DNA of 64,000 nucleotides from Acinetobacter rudis (GTDB lineage Bacteria > Pseudomonadota > Gammaproteobacteria > Pseudomonadales > Moraxellaceae). The notes below the pieces were generated by a model, which was not told the origin of the DNA, did no database searches, and worked only from the letters and a program-made list of their open reading frames with translations. This document shows positions 7,701 to 17,007 of the stretch, piece by piece (position 1 is the stretch's first letter; every line of letters begins with the position of its first letter). The stretch lies in the NCBI RefSeq assembly GCF_031157835.1, contig NZ_JAVIDR010000003.1:248001-312000 (forward strand). The letters run 5' to 3'. The position numbers were made by a program, and so were the translations under genes.

Positions 7701-10130
7701 TTAAGGTGCTGTCACAGTAATTTTCACAGGTTGTGTGAATATAGTATATGCATACTGACCATCAATACTGTACTTATAACCAGGGATCACATAAGCAGTC
7801 CCAGCGCTCTTATAGCTCAGCGTACCACTATTACGATGCTGAGCCTGTTGAGCGGAAAGGACGATTAATTGGTTTGCATTTACTTGGCGTTGTTGACCAT
7901 TTTGTGTGATCAGCGTTGTAGGGAAGTTTAAGTGATCTCCTACTTTTACTTGCGCTGTGGTCGCGGTCTTTAAGTCCACCACATAATCACTGGCAAACTG
8001 GCTATAATCGGTGGTTAAGCCATTTATTCCAGCCACATAATGTCGCTTAAAGCTATCAGCATCACGATAAGTCCACGGCCAAAAAGTAATCCCTCGATGT
8101 TTTGCAGCTTCGAGCAGTGACGGCTGTAGATTGCCAAAACTTGGATTAAAAGTTGAAGCATAACTCTGTGTCACACCCATTAGTTTTTTTACATCTTTGA
8201 GTACATTATCTGTTTTGGGCACATTACCAGTTAAAAACCCGGTTGAATATTCAGGTAAAATATTCTTCATACGCTTTATTTGTGCTGTATCAAAAGATAT
8301 GGTGACCACTTGATCTTGAATACCATATTCTTCAATTTCTTTTTTCAATTGTGGAACAATTTTTTCATTTCCACTTTTGAGCTCAATGAAATGTACAATT
8401 TTTTTATTATTTTTAAATGCCTTAAAATACTCAGCCATAGTAGGTACAGCATAACCTTTAACTTGAGTTTTTAACTGTTTTACCTCAGCCAAGGTCATAT
8501 CTTCAATCAGCCCCTTACCATTGGTGGTTCGATCCACTGTAGCATCATGCATAATGACCAAGTGATTATCTTTGGTAATATAGATATCATTTTCAACAGC
8601 ATCAGCACCCAATTCAACCGCTCTTTTGGCTCCCTCTAAAGTATTTTCGTCTTCCAAACTTGGTACACCTCGATGCCCTACAACTAAAGGCTTACGTAAC
8701 AGTGTTGCATAAGGCATCGCAGCTAATATGTTGTTATATAAAACACTATGCTCAGTTAATATACCATTTAAGCCAGAAACCAGTATTTGGCCCGCAGCTT
8801 GCATCGAGTTGGCCTGACTTTGTCCCCATACGGTCAACAAACGCTGTTGTAGATAGGCAACATTCGCCTTATTAATCAAGTGCTCAGGTAATATTACAAT
8901 TCGTGCAAATGAACGGTTGGTCTTAAATACTATAGACTGTAAATCTTCACGACGACTCCCCCATTGACTCGCTTGACTTAAATCTAGCACTGTACGTGCA
9001 TTGGGTACTAAGCCATGTGCTTTACGTAATAAATCTTCATTGTCAGAATATAAACTAATATCAGTTAAATCAGACTGTTCAGAAATTGCAGCTAATGCGT
9101 TCAGTGTAGCTTCATCTTTAATCGCCAATAACGGAATAACACGGCGCTGCGTATCAGATAAAAACTGCTGTAAACGTCCATGTTTTTGACCATTTTGGTC
9201 GAGCAAATTTAACTCAGCATCCAATGTAAATGCCCACTGGCTTGCGCGATCTGTATATAAATTCGTGCTATTACTTACACGTTGAATAATCGTAGGTGCA
9301 ACAGAAACCTGAGTTGCAGCATCTTGTACATTCACCGCAGCATTTTGCAAACTTGGTAATTTTTCTAATTGTTCTGTCACCTTAATTCGGTCAACACGCA
9401 TTTCCAATCCAGCCGTGGATAGACCAATACCACCTTGTCGCTGCTGCGTTGACATTTCTGCATCATGCAACAAAGCACCGTTTAAATATTGACGTACTCG
9501 ATTACCTTGTACGATGACTGTGGCGGTATAGGTTCGATTTGGATCTATATTTTCAGTGTATGCGGCTGTTTCCATTACATTCCACTGATTATTTTCACGC
9601 AGAGCAAACTCAGTACCATTACTTGCTGTAGCAGCAGAGCGAATGGCAAATTGGTAATATGGATTTGGTGTGTTATTTGCTTGAGCAGCATTGGCACGAT
9701 AAATGATGCTGCCCCAACGGCTACTGTTGTTGGCATTTAAGTAGGTAAACTCTACATCAACACGATAATCAGTATATTGTTGAGTTTTTTCTGGCAACAT
9801 TACTGTTGTCATCTGAGTACTATGATTACGACCATCAATATATAAATGACCATCACGTACTTGCACTGTTCCAGGATTATTATCTATGACTTTCCAATCC
9901 GCAGGCAATGCTGATAAATTTTTAAAATCTTCAGAAAACAATAGCTTTGCTTGAGGTATTACTTCATCTTCAGGAACTGCCTCACCTGTTTCAGTTTCAC
10001 CAGTACCTGCCCCATCACCAGGTTTGCTCGGAATTTCTGTCTGATGTTCATTTTGATCACTATCGCTATTATTACAGGCGCTTAGTGCTAAAATACTGAA
10101 AATTGAAAGTGCTAAAATTGAATATTTCAT
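7701..10130 (-). CDS. Glycerophosphodiester phosphodiesterase lipoprotein with extra beta-sandwich domain (paralogue 2)
   Basis: 809 residues with a lipoprotein signal ending at LSAC (Cys19) and a Gly/Glu/Thr-rich linker. Residues about 50-255 resemble a concanavalin-like (LamG/DUF1080) sandwich, e.g. LLFSEDFKNLSALPADWKV and GGIGLSTAGLEMRVDRIKV; such domains often bind sugars or polymers. The rest aligns along its whole length with the 613-residue neighbour, including GHRGVPSLEDENT, VENDIYITKD and HDATVDRTTNGKG. The pair therefore arose by tandem duplication, with gain or loss of the sandwich domain. The role is probably scavenging glycerophosphodiesters or cleaving a polymer at the cell surface; the substrate is inferred only. 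Confidence 0.86.
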   Translation of the reverse strand: MKYSILALSIFSILALSACNNSDSDQNEHQTEIPSKPGDGAGTGETETGEAVPEDEVIPQAKLLFSEDFKNLSALPADWKVIDNNPGTVQVRDGHLYIDGRNHSTQMTTVMLPEKTQQYTDYRVDVEFTYLNANNSSRWGSIIYRANAAQANNTPNPYYQFAIRSAATASNGTEFALRENNQWNVMETAAYTENIDPNRTYTATVIVQGNRVRQYLNGALLHDAEMSTQQRQGGIGLSTAGLEMRVDRIKVTEQLEKLPSLQNAAVNVQDAATQVSVAPTIIQRVSNSTNLYTDRASQWAFTLDAELNLLDQNGQKHGRLQQFLSDTQRRVIPLLAIKDEATLNALAAISEQSDLTDISLYSDNEDLLRKAHGLVPNARTVLDLSQASQWGSRREDLQSIVFKTNRSFARIVILPEHLINKANVAYLQQRLLTVWGQSQANSMQAAGQILVSGLNGILTEHSVLYNNILAAMPYATLLRKPLVVGHRGVPSLEDENTLEGAKRAVELGADAVENDIYITKDNHLVIMHDATVDRTTNGKGLIEDMTLAEVKQLKTQVKGYAVPTMAEYFKAFKNNKKIVHFIELKSGNEKIVPQLKKEIEEYGIQDQVVTISFDTAQIKRMKNILPEYSTGFLTGNVPKTDNVLKDVKKLMGVTQSYASTFNPSFGNLQPSLLEAAKHRGITFWPWTYRDADSFKRHYVAGINGLTTDYSQFASDYVVDLKTATTAQVKVGDHLNFPTTLITQNGQQRQVNANQLIVLSAQQAQHRNSGTLSYKSAGTAYVIPGYKYSIDGQYAYTIFTQPVKITVTAP

Positions 10131-10483
10131 AAACGTGATCTTAAGCTTAACTTGAAAGACCCTACACTGTAGATTGAAGCTATTTCATTCATATTGAATA
10201 ATTTTTACAGTATTTTGACTAATCGTAATACCGTGATATTGCTCTCATTTTATAAACATTAAATAAATTCAGTTAAAAATACATAAGGCCTTAATCTTGT
10301 AATCATTACATAGAACACTGCTATCCCCTCAATCACTATTTTAAAATCCCTAAAACGATTCAAATGCTGGGTTAACATTTTTATTGTTTTTGCTAGTAAT
10401 TCTCATTATTATTACCATTAAATAAATACTGCTACACCCCACCAGTAAATATCTACATATTTATTGGCCTAAAAGGCCCCATT
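10131..10483. other. Divergent promoter region between phosphodiesterase and sigma factor genes
   Basis: 353 bp without a gene. It must contain the promoters of the leftward phosphodiesterase and the rightward FecI-type gene. A Fur-like site at 10397-10415 is listed separately. Nothing else stands out. Confidence 0.6.
10397..10415. promoter_or_regulatory. Possible Fur box upstream of the FecI-type sigma factor
   Basis: The minus strand reads GTAATAATAATGAGAATTA, which resembles the iron-repressor consensus built from GATAAT repeats. It lies about 70-90 nt before the sigma factor start, the usual place for Fur control of FecI-type genes. The match is imperfect, so the call is tentative. Confidence 0.5.
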
Positions 10484-10993
10484 ATGGATGTAATACTTGA
10501 AAAACAACTTTGGTTCAACAAAGTCTATAAAACCCACCAAAGTATTCTTCTTTCTTGGTTTAAACATAAATTACAGCATCATCACCAATCTGAAGACTTG
10601 AGCCAAGAAGTGTTTTATCGTGCGCTAAGAAGCCAATACAATTTTCTTGATATCAAAGAACCACAGGCTTGGTTAATGGGGATTGCAAAACATGTCATTA
10701 TTGATCACTGGCGTCATCAACATGTTGAGCGCCTTTATCTAGATGCCCTGAGTCAAATGCCAGAACAATATGCACCTTCTGCTGAAGATGAAATTTGTAT
10801 TCGTGAAACCCTCTACCACGTTCAATTGGTACTAGAGCGCATTCCAACTCGTGCTGCACAGGTCTTTTTAATGTCTCAACTTGATGGTCAAAATTATCGT
10901 CAAATTGCAGAACATTTACACATATCTGAAGCTACGGTAAAACGTGATATGAAACTGGCTTTTTTAGCTTGTCTTCGCGTCTATCATATCTAA
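10484..10993 (+). CDS. FecI-type extracytoplasmic function sigma factor
   Basis: 169 residues, normal length for FecI-like sigma factors. Residues about 20-85 match region 2 (SEDLSQEVFYRAL, AWLMGIAKHVIIDHWR) and residues about 110-165 match region 4 (IPTRAAQVFLMSQLDGQNYRQIAEHL, then EATVKRDM). Such factors direct transcription of iron-uptake receptor genes when released by their FecR partner, whose gene follows 37 nt later. AAAGG lies shortly before the ATG. No receptor gene with an N-terminal signalling domain follows, so the target is elsewhere. The family call is firm; the iron link comes from family knowledge and the Fur-like site. Confidence 0.9.
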   Translation: MDVILEKQLWFNKVYKTHQSILLSWFKHKLQHHHQSEDLSQEVFYRALRSQYNFLDIKEPQAWLMGIAKHVIIDHWRHQHVERLYLDALSQMPEQYAPSAEDEICIRETLYHVQLVLERIPTRAAQVFLMSQLDGQNYRQIAEHLHISEATVKRDMKLAFLACLRVYHI

Positions 10994-11030
10994 AACTTTT
11001 ACCATTCCCCCAAACTGAGCTACGATTCAA

Positions 11031-11999
11031 ATGAAGATTGATAACTCTCTGCCCCTTTCAGAAGATATTATCAATCAAGCATGTGATTGGTTAGTTATTT
11101 TGCATTCGGGTGAGGCAAGCCCTGAACAGCTGCAACAATTTAAACAGTGGCAAGCACAAGATCCACGTCACGATCAGGCCATTGCTCAATTTAATCAACT
11201 CAGTTTGGGTCTTACGCAACTACCACCGCCACTACAACAGAAACAGCTTATTAAAACGCATCACCATTTGGAGCGTAAACTTAAACAATATTCACTCTAT
11301 GGTTTGCTTATTATTTGCGGCTTGGCAATATCTTCTCAACTACCTTGGGCAAACTGGCGAGCAGACCAACATAGTGCCCTAGGTGAAGTCAAAGGTATTC
11401 GTCTTGAGGATGGGACTCAACTTGTTCTAGCAAGTGATACTTATATCAATATTCATTATGATCAAAGCAAACGCCAAATCGAATTATTACAAGGTGAAAT
11501 CTATATTGAAACAGCGAAAGACCCACAGCATCGCCCCTTTAAGGTCAAAACGAGTGAAGGTCAAATTGAAGCTTTGGGTACACGTTTTAACATTCGTCAA
11601 CAACAACAAAACTCACAGGTTGATGTGTATCAAGATGCTGTTGCAGTGTATCCAAAAGCCTTTTCACAGCGCTATGTGATTGAACAAGGGCAAAGTAGCA
11701 ACTTCACTACACAACAGGTCAAAACCTCACCCAATACTCAGCTACAACAACCTTTTTGGACTCAACACATACTATGGGTTGAAAATCGGCCTTTAAAAGA
11801 AGTTATTGCTGAGCTCTACCGTTACCGTTCAGGACAATATATTCTCGCTGATGATATTAAAGATATTAAAATTTCAGGTGTTTTCTCTTTAAAAAACACC
11901 CAACAAAGCCTTGAAGCAATAGCCTCTAGTCACCAATTGAAACTTGACTTTTATAGTGACTATTTACTGCATATCAATAAATCTACAACAGTCAAATGA
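11031..11999 (+). CDS. FecR-type anti-sigma factor and signal transducer
   Basis: 322 residues. The N-terminal cytoplasmic part (residues about 1-75) has the DUF4880-like motif ACDWLVILHSGEASPEQLQQFKQW, which binds the sigma factor. One membrane helix lies at about 86-104. The periplasmic FecR domain carries GIRLEDGTQLVLASDT, IELLQGEIYIET and EALGTRFNI. The C-terminal 60 residues (LKEVIAELYRYRSGQYILADD...ISGVFSL) look like an STN-type module. FecR relays a receptor signal across the membrane to the FecI partner encoded just upstream. The pair ends at a strong terminator. No cognate receptor is adjacent. Confidence 0.9.
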   Translation: MKIDNSLPLSEDIINQACDWLVILHSGEASPEQLQQFKQWQAQDPRHDQAIAQFNQLSLGLTQLPPPLQQKQLIKTHHHLERKLKQYSLYGLLIICGLAISSQLPWANWRADQHSALGEVKGIRLEDGTQLVLASDTYINIHYDQSKRQIELLQGEIYIETAKDPQHRPFKVKTSEGQIEALGTRFNIRQQQQNSQVDVYQDAVAVYPKAFSQRYVIEQGQSSNFTTQQVKTSPNTQLQQPFWTQHILWVENRPLKEVIAELYRYRSGQYILADDIKDIKISGVFSLKNTQQSLEAIASSHQLKLDFYSDYLLHINKSTTVK

Positions 12000-12051
12000 A
12001 ATCCCGCAATGTGTATAGCTCGACCACATCACAACATGCATTAAGCAGAAG

Positions 12052-12098
12052 ACTATAACAGATGAATTTAGTCGGATTTATCTGTTATAGTTTTTTTC
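12052..12098 (+). terminator. Terminator of the fecI-fecR pair
   Basis: Perfect 12-bp arms at 12052-12063 and 12080-12091 around a 16-nt loop, followed by seven T. It is a strong intrinsic terminator 52 nt after the FecR stop. The inner arm sequence TATAACAGAT is identical to that of the hairpin at 162-198. Confidence 0.88.
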
Positions 12099-12173
12099 TT
12101 ATTTTTTGTATCTACACTTAAGTTCTTGATAAGTAGATAATACTAAGATCAGTGATATTAAAGAGCATTCATC

Positions 12174-12341
12174 ATGAACAACAGCGAACCACAAGAGCAA
12201 AAAAAATCCGCCAAATATGCAGACAGCTCAATCTCAGATAAGGCATTTAAACGTGCAATTATTTGGTTCTGTATCTATTGCACTTTGTTTATTGTTGGTG
12301 TGATCTTTATGGTTAATGCTGATGGTCTCTCTATGGGCTAG
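12174..12341 (+). CDS. Small single-helix membrane protein of unknown function
   Basis: A 55-codon ORF between two terminators, with AAAGAG about 8 nt before its ATG. The first 30 residues are polar and charged (NNSEPQEQKKSAKYADSS). A hydrophobic helix follows at about residues 31-50 (AIIWFCIYCTLFIVGVIFMV), then a short tail. The independent terminators on both sides suggest its own transcript. I do not recognise the family. The hydrophilic head and clean helix argue that it is a real protein rather than chance. Confidence 0.55.
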   Translation: MNNSEPQEQKKSAKYADSSISDKAFKRAIIWFCIYCTLFIVGVIFMVNADGLSMG

Positions 12342-12362
12342 TAATCTCGCTATTGAGTCTAA

Positions 12363-12390
12363 GGTCAGTCTTCATACTGACCCTTTGAAT
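12363..12390 (+). terminator. Probable terminator after the small membrane protein
   Basis: GGTCAGT at 12363-12369 pairs with ACTGACC at 12376-12382 around a 6-nt loop. CTTTGAATCTTT follows, a poor T-tract. It lies 22 nt beyond the stop of the 55-residue protein. Confidence 0.55.
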
Positions 12391-12511
12391 CTTTGCATAG
12401 GGATAAGCTGAATTTAGATCAACTTAAGTTTAGAATTTTTCATCAAAATCATCGGCTTTATACCGTAAATCGCGATTAGACTATAGGGTCTAAAGGTATT
12501 ACTGTAGTCCA

Positions 12512-13174
12512 ATGTCAAAACTTGAGCGCCAAAAACTTTCTCTGCCGTCTGGTCACAATAAACTATTATTACATTCTTGCTGTGCGCCCTGCTCAGGTGA
12601 AGTTATGGAAACCCTGATGGAATCAGGTATTGAATATTCTATTTTTTTCTACAACCCTAATATTCATCCAGTTAAAGAGTACCTTATTCGTAAAGAAGAA
12701 AATATTCGTTTTGCTCAAAAGCATAATATTGAATTTATTGATGCCGATTATGATACGGAAAATTGGTTTGCACGTGCGAAAGGCATGGAAAATGAACCAG
12801 AAAAAGGAATTCGATGCACTATGTGTTTCGATATGCGTTTTGAACGTACAGCGCTGTATGCCAGCGAGCATGGTTTTAGCTTAATTAGTAGCTCTTTAGG
12901 TATTTCACGTTGGAAAAATATGCAGCAAATCAATGACTGTGGTCATCGTGCTGCCGCACATTATACAGGTATACAGTACTGGGATTATAACTGGCGTAAA
13001 AATGGTGGTGCGGTACGTATGCTGGAAATTAGTAAAAATGAAGAATTTTACCAACAGGAATATTGTGGCTGTGTATATTCACTACGTGATACTAACCGTT
13101 GGCGTATGAAAAATGGTCGTGACCGTATTCAGCTTGGGGTAAAGTTTTATAGCAATGCAATGGATGAAGAATAA
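12512..13174 (+). CDS. queH: Epoxyqueuosine reductase QueH
   Basis: 220 residues of the DUF208/QueH family, which converts epoxyqueuosine to queuosine in tRNA and is a non-homologous alternative to QueG. Visible motifs are the Cys-rich start [10 protein letters not shown] (Cys23, Cys24, Cys27), FYNPNIHP (residues 46-53), [11 protein letters not shown] (Cys102, Cys105), [11 protein letters not shown] and a late YCGCVYS. The paired cysteines are expected metal and redox ligands. The length is normal for the family. No other queuosine genes are adjacent. The ribosome site is weak, but no better start exists. Confidence 0.9.
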   Translation: MSKLERQKLSLPSGHNKLLLHSCCAPCSGEVMETLMESGIEYSIFFYNPNIHPVKEYLIRKEENIRFAQKHNIEFIDADYDTENWFARAKGMENEPEKGIRCTMCFDMRFERTALYASEHGFSLISSSLGISRWKNMQQINDCGHRAAAHYTGIQYWDYNWRKNGGAVRMLEISKNEEFYQQEYCGCVYSLRDTNRWRMKNGRDRIQLGVKFYSNAMDEE

Positions 13175-13231
13175 TCTAATTCTGCCAAAATCAGGGCGCT
13201 TTATAGACTCATCAATATTTGCAGAGGGCGA

Positions 13232-14632
13232 TTAATGATGAGGCTCATCCTGCAAATACCAGTTTTTCCAAGAGCTACTACCACGCACTTCAACTGGCAC
13301 AGCTTCAATTAACTGTGCTTTTAATACATCTGTCTGCTGTACTGCCTTGGCTAAACGAGCTTTGACTGAATGTATACATTCACGATCACCAAACTCACAA
13401 CGATCTAAAGATGTACCACCACAAGGCCCATTAGCCAAACCTTTGGGGCAAGTTTCGGGGCAAATATATAATGTATCTGCTAAACGGCATTGCCCACAGT
13501 TATCACACCCAACCACACTATGCTTACTAAGTAATTCTGTTTTTAATAATGCCTTAGCAGCAGGTTTTTTATTCCAAAAACCTCGATTAAAAATCATATG
13601 GCCAATACCACGACCCAATTTGGAGTTAAAAACAGTATCATGCATAAGATGTAATTGTTGATACTTTACAATTTGCCCTAAACTGACTTGCTGCGCATAT
13701 TGTTGAACAATTGGCCGAAAACGCTCACCCGCCTGATCTTGCCATAATGTATGCCACATCTGCTGGCAGGAGGCTAAATCTAAATTGCGGTATTGTTCGA
13801 TATAACTTTGTAATAGTTGCTGTTCTTCCGGTTTATGACAAGCTGACAAGTGTACACCAGCAAAGCCCAAATGCTGACAAATCAATATCTGTAGAGCACA
13901 ACGTGCATAAACTCGTTCACTTAATCCAGCGGCTTTTTCTTGTTCTAAGAGCTTAATCATCTGTGGGGTAATTACAATACCAGCGACTTGTTGTTGCAAC
14001 ATAAACTTAGCACGTGCCAAACTCAGTGGCATTACACAAGCCAATAGTTTTTGTGAATAACAATGCTGCTGCAAAAAAGTCTGTAATTGTTGTAATGCTG
14101 CCATATCATAGCCTAGCTGACTAATAATAAAGTCTGCACCAGCCTTAATTTTCTTATGTAACTTAAAATACTGAGCATCTATCTCTGCTTCAGTATATTT
14201 AAAAGGATTAAATGCAACGCCAATACAAAAACCACCGTGTTGTTTTGCAGCCATCACGGCATTGACCGATTCTAAATAACGTGTTCGAGGAATGCCGCCC
14301 CCACCATCCTGATGCTGTTTGAGTTTATCACCAGTCAATAATAATAAATTGCGTAAAGACTGTGCCTCTGCTTGATGTAGAAATTGCTTAAACTCTGCAA
14401 TATCACGCCCTTTACCAGCAAAATGTAGCAGTTTATCTATTTCATCTGGATAGCCTTTTACGGCATCTAAGGGTGCAAGATCATTATCGGTATGAACTCG
14501 ATCGGCTAAAGTCATCACACTCGGAAAACCTGCAAAAGATGTAGTTACAGGATAGGTTTCTTTCAGTGATGTCAAATACTCAATCAACACACAAAATTGA
14601 TTTTGAGCAAAAAATTGTGATAATTGCGACAT
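13232..14632 (-). CDS. Methylenetetrahydrofolate reductase family protein with C-terminal Cys-rich domain
   Basis: 466 residues. Residues about 10-310 carry MTHFR/MetF-like barrel features: a Glu near the start (IEYL, residue 19), LLLLTGDK (96-103), GVAFNPF (138-144) and DFIISQLGYD (167-176). The C-terminal part holds eight clustered cysteines (376, 379, 382, 391, 395, 404, 412, 419; CDNCGQC, CPETCPKG, NGPCGG), the pattern of the zinc-type MTHFR C-terminal domain. Classical MetF of gammaproteobacteria is about 290-300 residues and lacks this tail. The reaction is probably folate-linked one-carbon reduction, but the electron donor and exact substrate are unknown. It converges with queH. Confidence 0.78.
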   Translation of the reverse strand: MSQLSQFFAQNQFCVLIEYLTSLKETYPVTTSFAGFPSVMTLADRVHTDNDLAPLDAVKGYPDEIDKLLHFAGKGRDIAEFKQFLHQAEAQSLRNLLLLTGDKLKQHQDGGGGIPRTRYLESVNAVMAAKQHGGFCIGVAFNPFKYTEAEIDAQYFKLHKKIKAGADFIISQLGYDMAALQQLQTFLQQHCYSQKLLACVMPLSLARAKFMLQQQVAGIVITPQMIKLLEQEKAAGLSERVYARCALQILICQHLGFAGVHLSACHKPEEQQLLQSYIEQYRNLDLASCQQMWHTLWQDQAGERFRPIVQQYAQQVSLGQIVKYQQLHLMHDTVFNSKLGRGIGHMIFNRGFWNKKPAAKALLKTELLSKHSVVGCDNCGQCRLADTLYICPETCPKGLANGPCGGTSLDRCEFGDRECIHSVKARLAKAVQQTDVLKAQLIEAVPVEVRGSSSWKNWYLQDEPHH

Positions 14633-14695
14633 AGATCAGCGCGAAACCCAAGGGTTTTAAGGAGGATAACGCGCTATTGTACCTAAATCACATTT

Positions 14696-14726
14696 AATAA
14701 AAAACCAGCTATTTTTACAACTGGTC
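14696..14726 (-). terminator. Terminator of the siderophore transport operon
   Basis: On the leftward strand a 6-bp stem (accagt with gctggt, one G-U pair; plus-strand positions 14704-14725) is followed by seven U from the A-run 14698-14704. It lies about 65 nt beyond the TonB receptor stop. Confidence 0.65.
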
Positions 14727-14790
14727 TATTATTACATCGTATCAACGAGTTGATTTCACTTTCAAAGCAATTAAAATCGGTGAGTTTAAT

Positions 14791-17007
14791 TTAAAAATCA
14801 AATGATGCCGATAACATATAAGTTCTTGGCGCGCCTAAAGCTAAATTTGATAATTGTGGCATTCCCCAATAGGCTTTGTTCGTCAGATTATGAATACTTG
14901 CACGCAGTGTCACAGGTAATTTACCTGCATCTAAATGATAACGTGCACCCACATCATAAACTGTATGACCTGATGCATAGAGGCTGTTTTCTTGATTGAG
15001 ATACTGCTTAGAAACTGCCGTCATATTGGCAGTCAAGGTTAAATTTGGAACCAGTACTGTATCCCATTCTAAACCTAACTTGGCTTGGTTTTTAGCAAAA
15101 CCAGTTGGCACATTACCTTGGTTAATACCAGCTTTCGTCTTGCTTAATTCTGGATCAAGTAGGGTTACTCCGCCCAAGACACGAACATCATGTAAAATAT
15201 TACCAGCAAAAGACCACTCTACTCCTCGATTGCGCTGTTCACCATCAGATTTATAGTAGTTATCACTGTCTAAATAGAGATTCGGCTGGGTAATTTCAAA
15301 TACAGATAAACTATGTTGGAAACGATCATATTCTAATTTGAGCCCTACCTCTTTTTGCTTAGTTTTTTGTGGTGCAAAAACTGTATCTGAGTTAAAAGCT
15401 GTTGCTGGTGCTTGTCCACCTTTAGATAGACCCTCAATATAATTTACATATATCGACATATAATCTGTAACTTTAAACACAATTGCAGCACCAGGAGTTA
15501 TCGCACTCTGATCATAATTTTTTGCTGTGGTCGATGCAGTCTTCACCCGTTGATGACGTAATCCTAAAGTCAATTGTAAACGATCTTCCAAGGTCGATAG
15601 CGTATCTGCAATACCATAACTCCGTGTCTCTAGACTTGAACTAAACAAATATGGCAAATTCAATTCTGCTGGTTTACCCCACACAGGGTGATAGATATTT
15701 GTGGTGTTTCCTGCACCATGCACCACACGTTGACCATAATCATTTTGATCGTGTTGGTAGTAAGTTGCATTCATTACCCACTGATGAGCAATCTGCCCTG
15801 TATTGAATGTACCCTTTAAACCCACATCTGCCGATGTCTTTGCTAAATCAAAAGCCAATTGACCAATCGTATTGTCCAGCGTTCCCTTGTTATCTGTTAC
15901 AGTAGAGAGCATTGTACCGTTATATTGATAGTCGGTTTTACTCTGGCCATATGCTGCATATATCATAAACTGATCATTTACGTCATATTCAGCACGTAAC
16001 ATGGCTCCTTTATCTTTACTGCGTACAAATGACCAATCAGGGTTAAGTAAAGTAGTCGGTTTAGGTGGCTTAGGTACAGTAATACCTGTAGCCAAATTAA
16101 TTCCACGAGTCACACCATCTATGCGATCTTCGGCTGTATACAAATCAGCTGAAATACGCGCACGCTCACCACGCCAATCTAAGCCTAAAGATAAAAGCTC
16201 AGTCTTTTTCTCCTGATCATCAACAGCCCCTTGACCATCACGATAAACGCCATTCAAACGTACACCAAAAGCATTATTCTCACCAAAGCGTCTAGAAACA
16301 TCAATATGCCCACCAAATTGTGAATCTGACATATAACTAGCGGTAAAACGATTCAGTGGCTGATCTCCAGCACGTTTGGTTTTTAAATCGACAGTACCTC
16401 CTATTGAACCCGCAGGTGGCATTCCATTTAGTAAAGCCGATGGGCCTTTCAAAACCGTAATCTGTTCAAACATTTCAGGTGAAGTTCGATAAAAAGGACT
16501 GATACCAAACATGCCATTCATAGACATATCACCCGAACTGGATGCAAAACCACGAATATAATAATTTTCTGACCAAGCACCAGTTACACCATTACTAAAA
16601 ACCGATGCATCTGTTGCAGCAATAACATCAGTAATCTCTTGAGCTTGACGATCAGCAATATATTTATCGGTATAGGCTTGAGTTTGAAAAGGTGTTTCAC
16701 CATATTTTTTCTCTCCCAAAAAGCCTACATGACTGGTATTTGCCAACTGTCCTGCTAGTGGCTGTGCAGACTCCGCCTTTAAAATGATGGTTGGGAGTAT
16801 AACTCGGTCTTGCTCCCCTCCATTGCTTGGTATAGTCACTATATCTGCATCAACTGGGTTTTGAGCAAATACAACTGAAATAGGTAAATACAACCCTAAA
16901 CTTATCAGCAGTTGTGCAGCACCTAAACGACTTAACTTAAAGCCTTTTCCTGCTGATTTTTGCAGTGTTAGCTGCACTTGGTTTAAACAATTTTGACGAT
17001 ATTGCAT
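14791..17007 (-). CDS. TonB-dependent ferric siderophore receptor
   Basis: 738 residues from the ATG at 17007, chosen because it gives a normal signal peptide (basic start, hydrophobic core, cut after VFA-Q near residue 49) and a GGA lies 8 nt upstream. A longer frame starts at 17064. The plug domain contains NYYIRGFASS and the GPSALLNGMPPAGSIGGTV segment. The rest is a 22-strand-type barrel ending in LSASFDF, with a terminal aromatic. There is no N-terminal STN signalling domain, so it is not an obvious partner for the FecIR pair. It is the last gene of the leftward transport operon, in the order seen for the acinetobactin receptor BauA relative to BauB/E/C/D. Confidence 0.9.
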   Translation of the reverse strand: MQYRQNCLNQVQLTLQKSAGKGFKLSRLGAAQLLISLGLYLPISVVFAQNPVDADIVTIPSNGGEQDRVILPTIILKAESAQPLAGQLANTSHVGFLGEKKYGETPFQTQAYTDKYIADRQAQEITDVIAATDASVFSNGVTGAWSENYYIRGFASSSGDMSMNGMFGISPFYRTSPEMFEQITVLKGPSALLNGMPPAGSIGGTVDLKTKRAGDQPLNRFTASYMSDSQFGGHIDVSRRFGENNAFGVRLNGVYRDGQGAVDDQEKKTELLSLGLDWRGERARISADLYTAEDRIDGVTRGINLATGITVPKPPKPTTLLNPDWSFVRSKDKGAMLRAEYDVNDQFMIYAAYGQSKTDYQYNGTMLSTVTDNKGTLDNTIGQLAFDLAKTSADVGLKGTFNTGQIAHQWVMNATYYQHDQNDYGQRVVHGAGNTTNIYHPVWGKPAELNLPYLFSSSLETRSYGIADTLSTLEDRLQLTLGLRHQRVKTASTTAKNYDQSAITPGAAIVFKVTDYMSIYVNYIEGLSKGGQAPATAFNSDTVFAPQKTKQKEVGLKLEYDRFQHSLSVFEITQPNLYLDSDNYYKSDGEQRNRGVEWSFAGNILHDVRVLGGVTLLDPELSKTKAGINQGNVPTGFAKNQAKLGLEWDTVLVPNLTLTANMTAVSKQYLNQENSLYASGHTVYDVGARYHLDAGKLPVTLRASIHNLTNKAYWGMPQLSNLALGAPRTYMLSASFDF

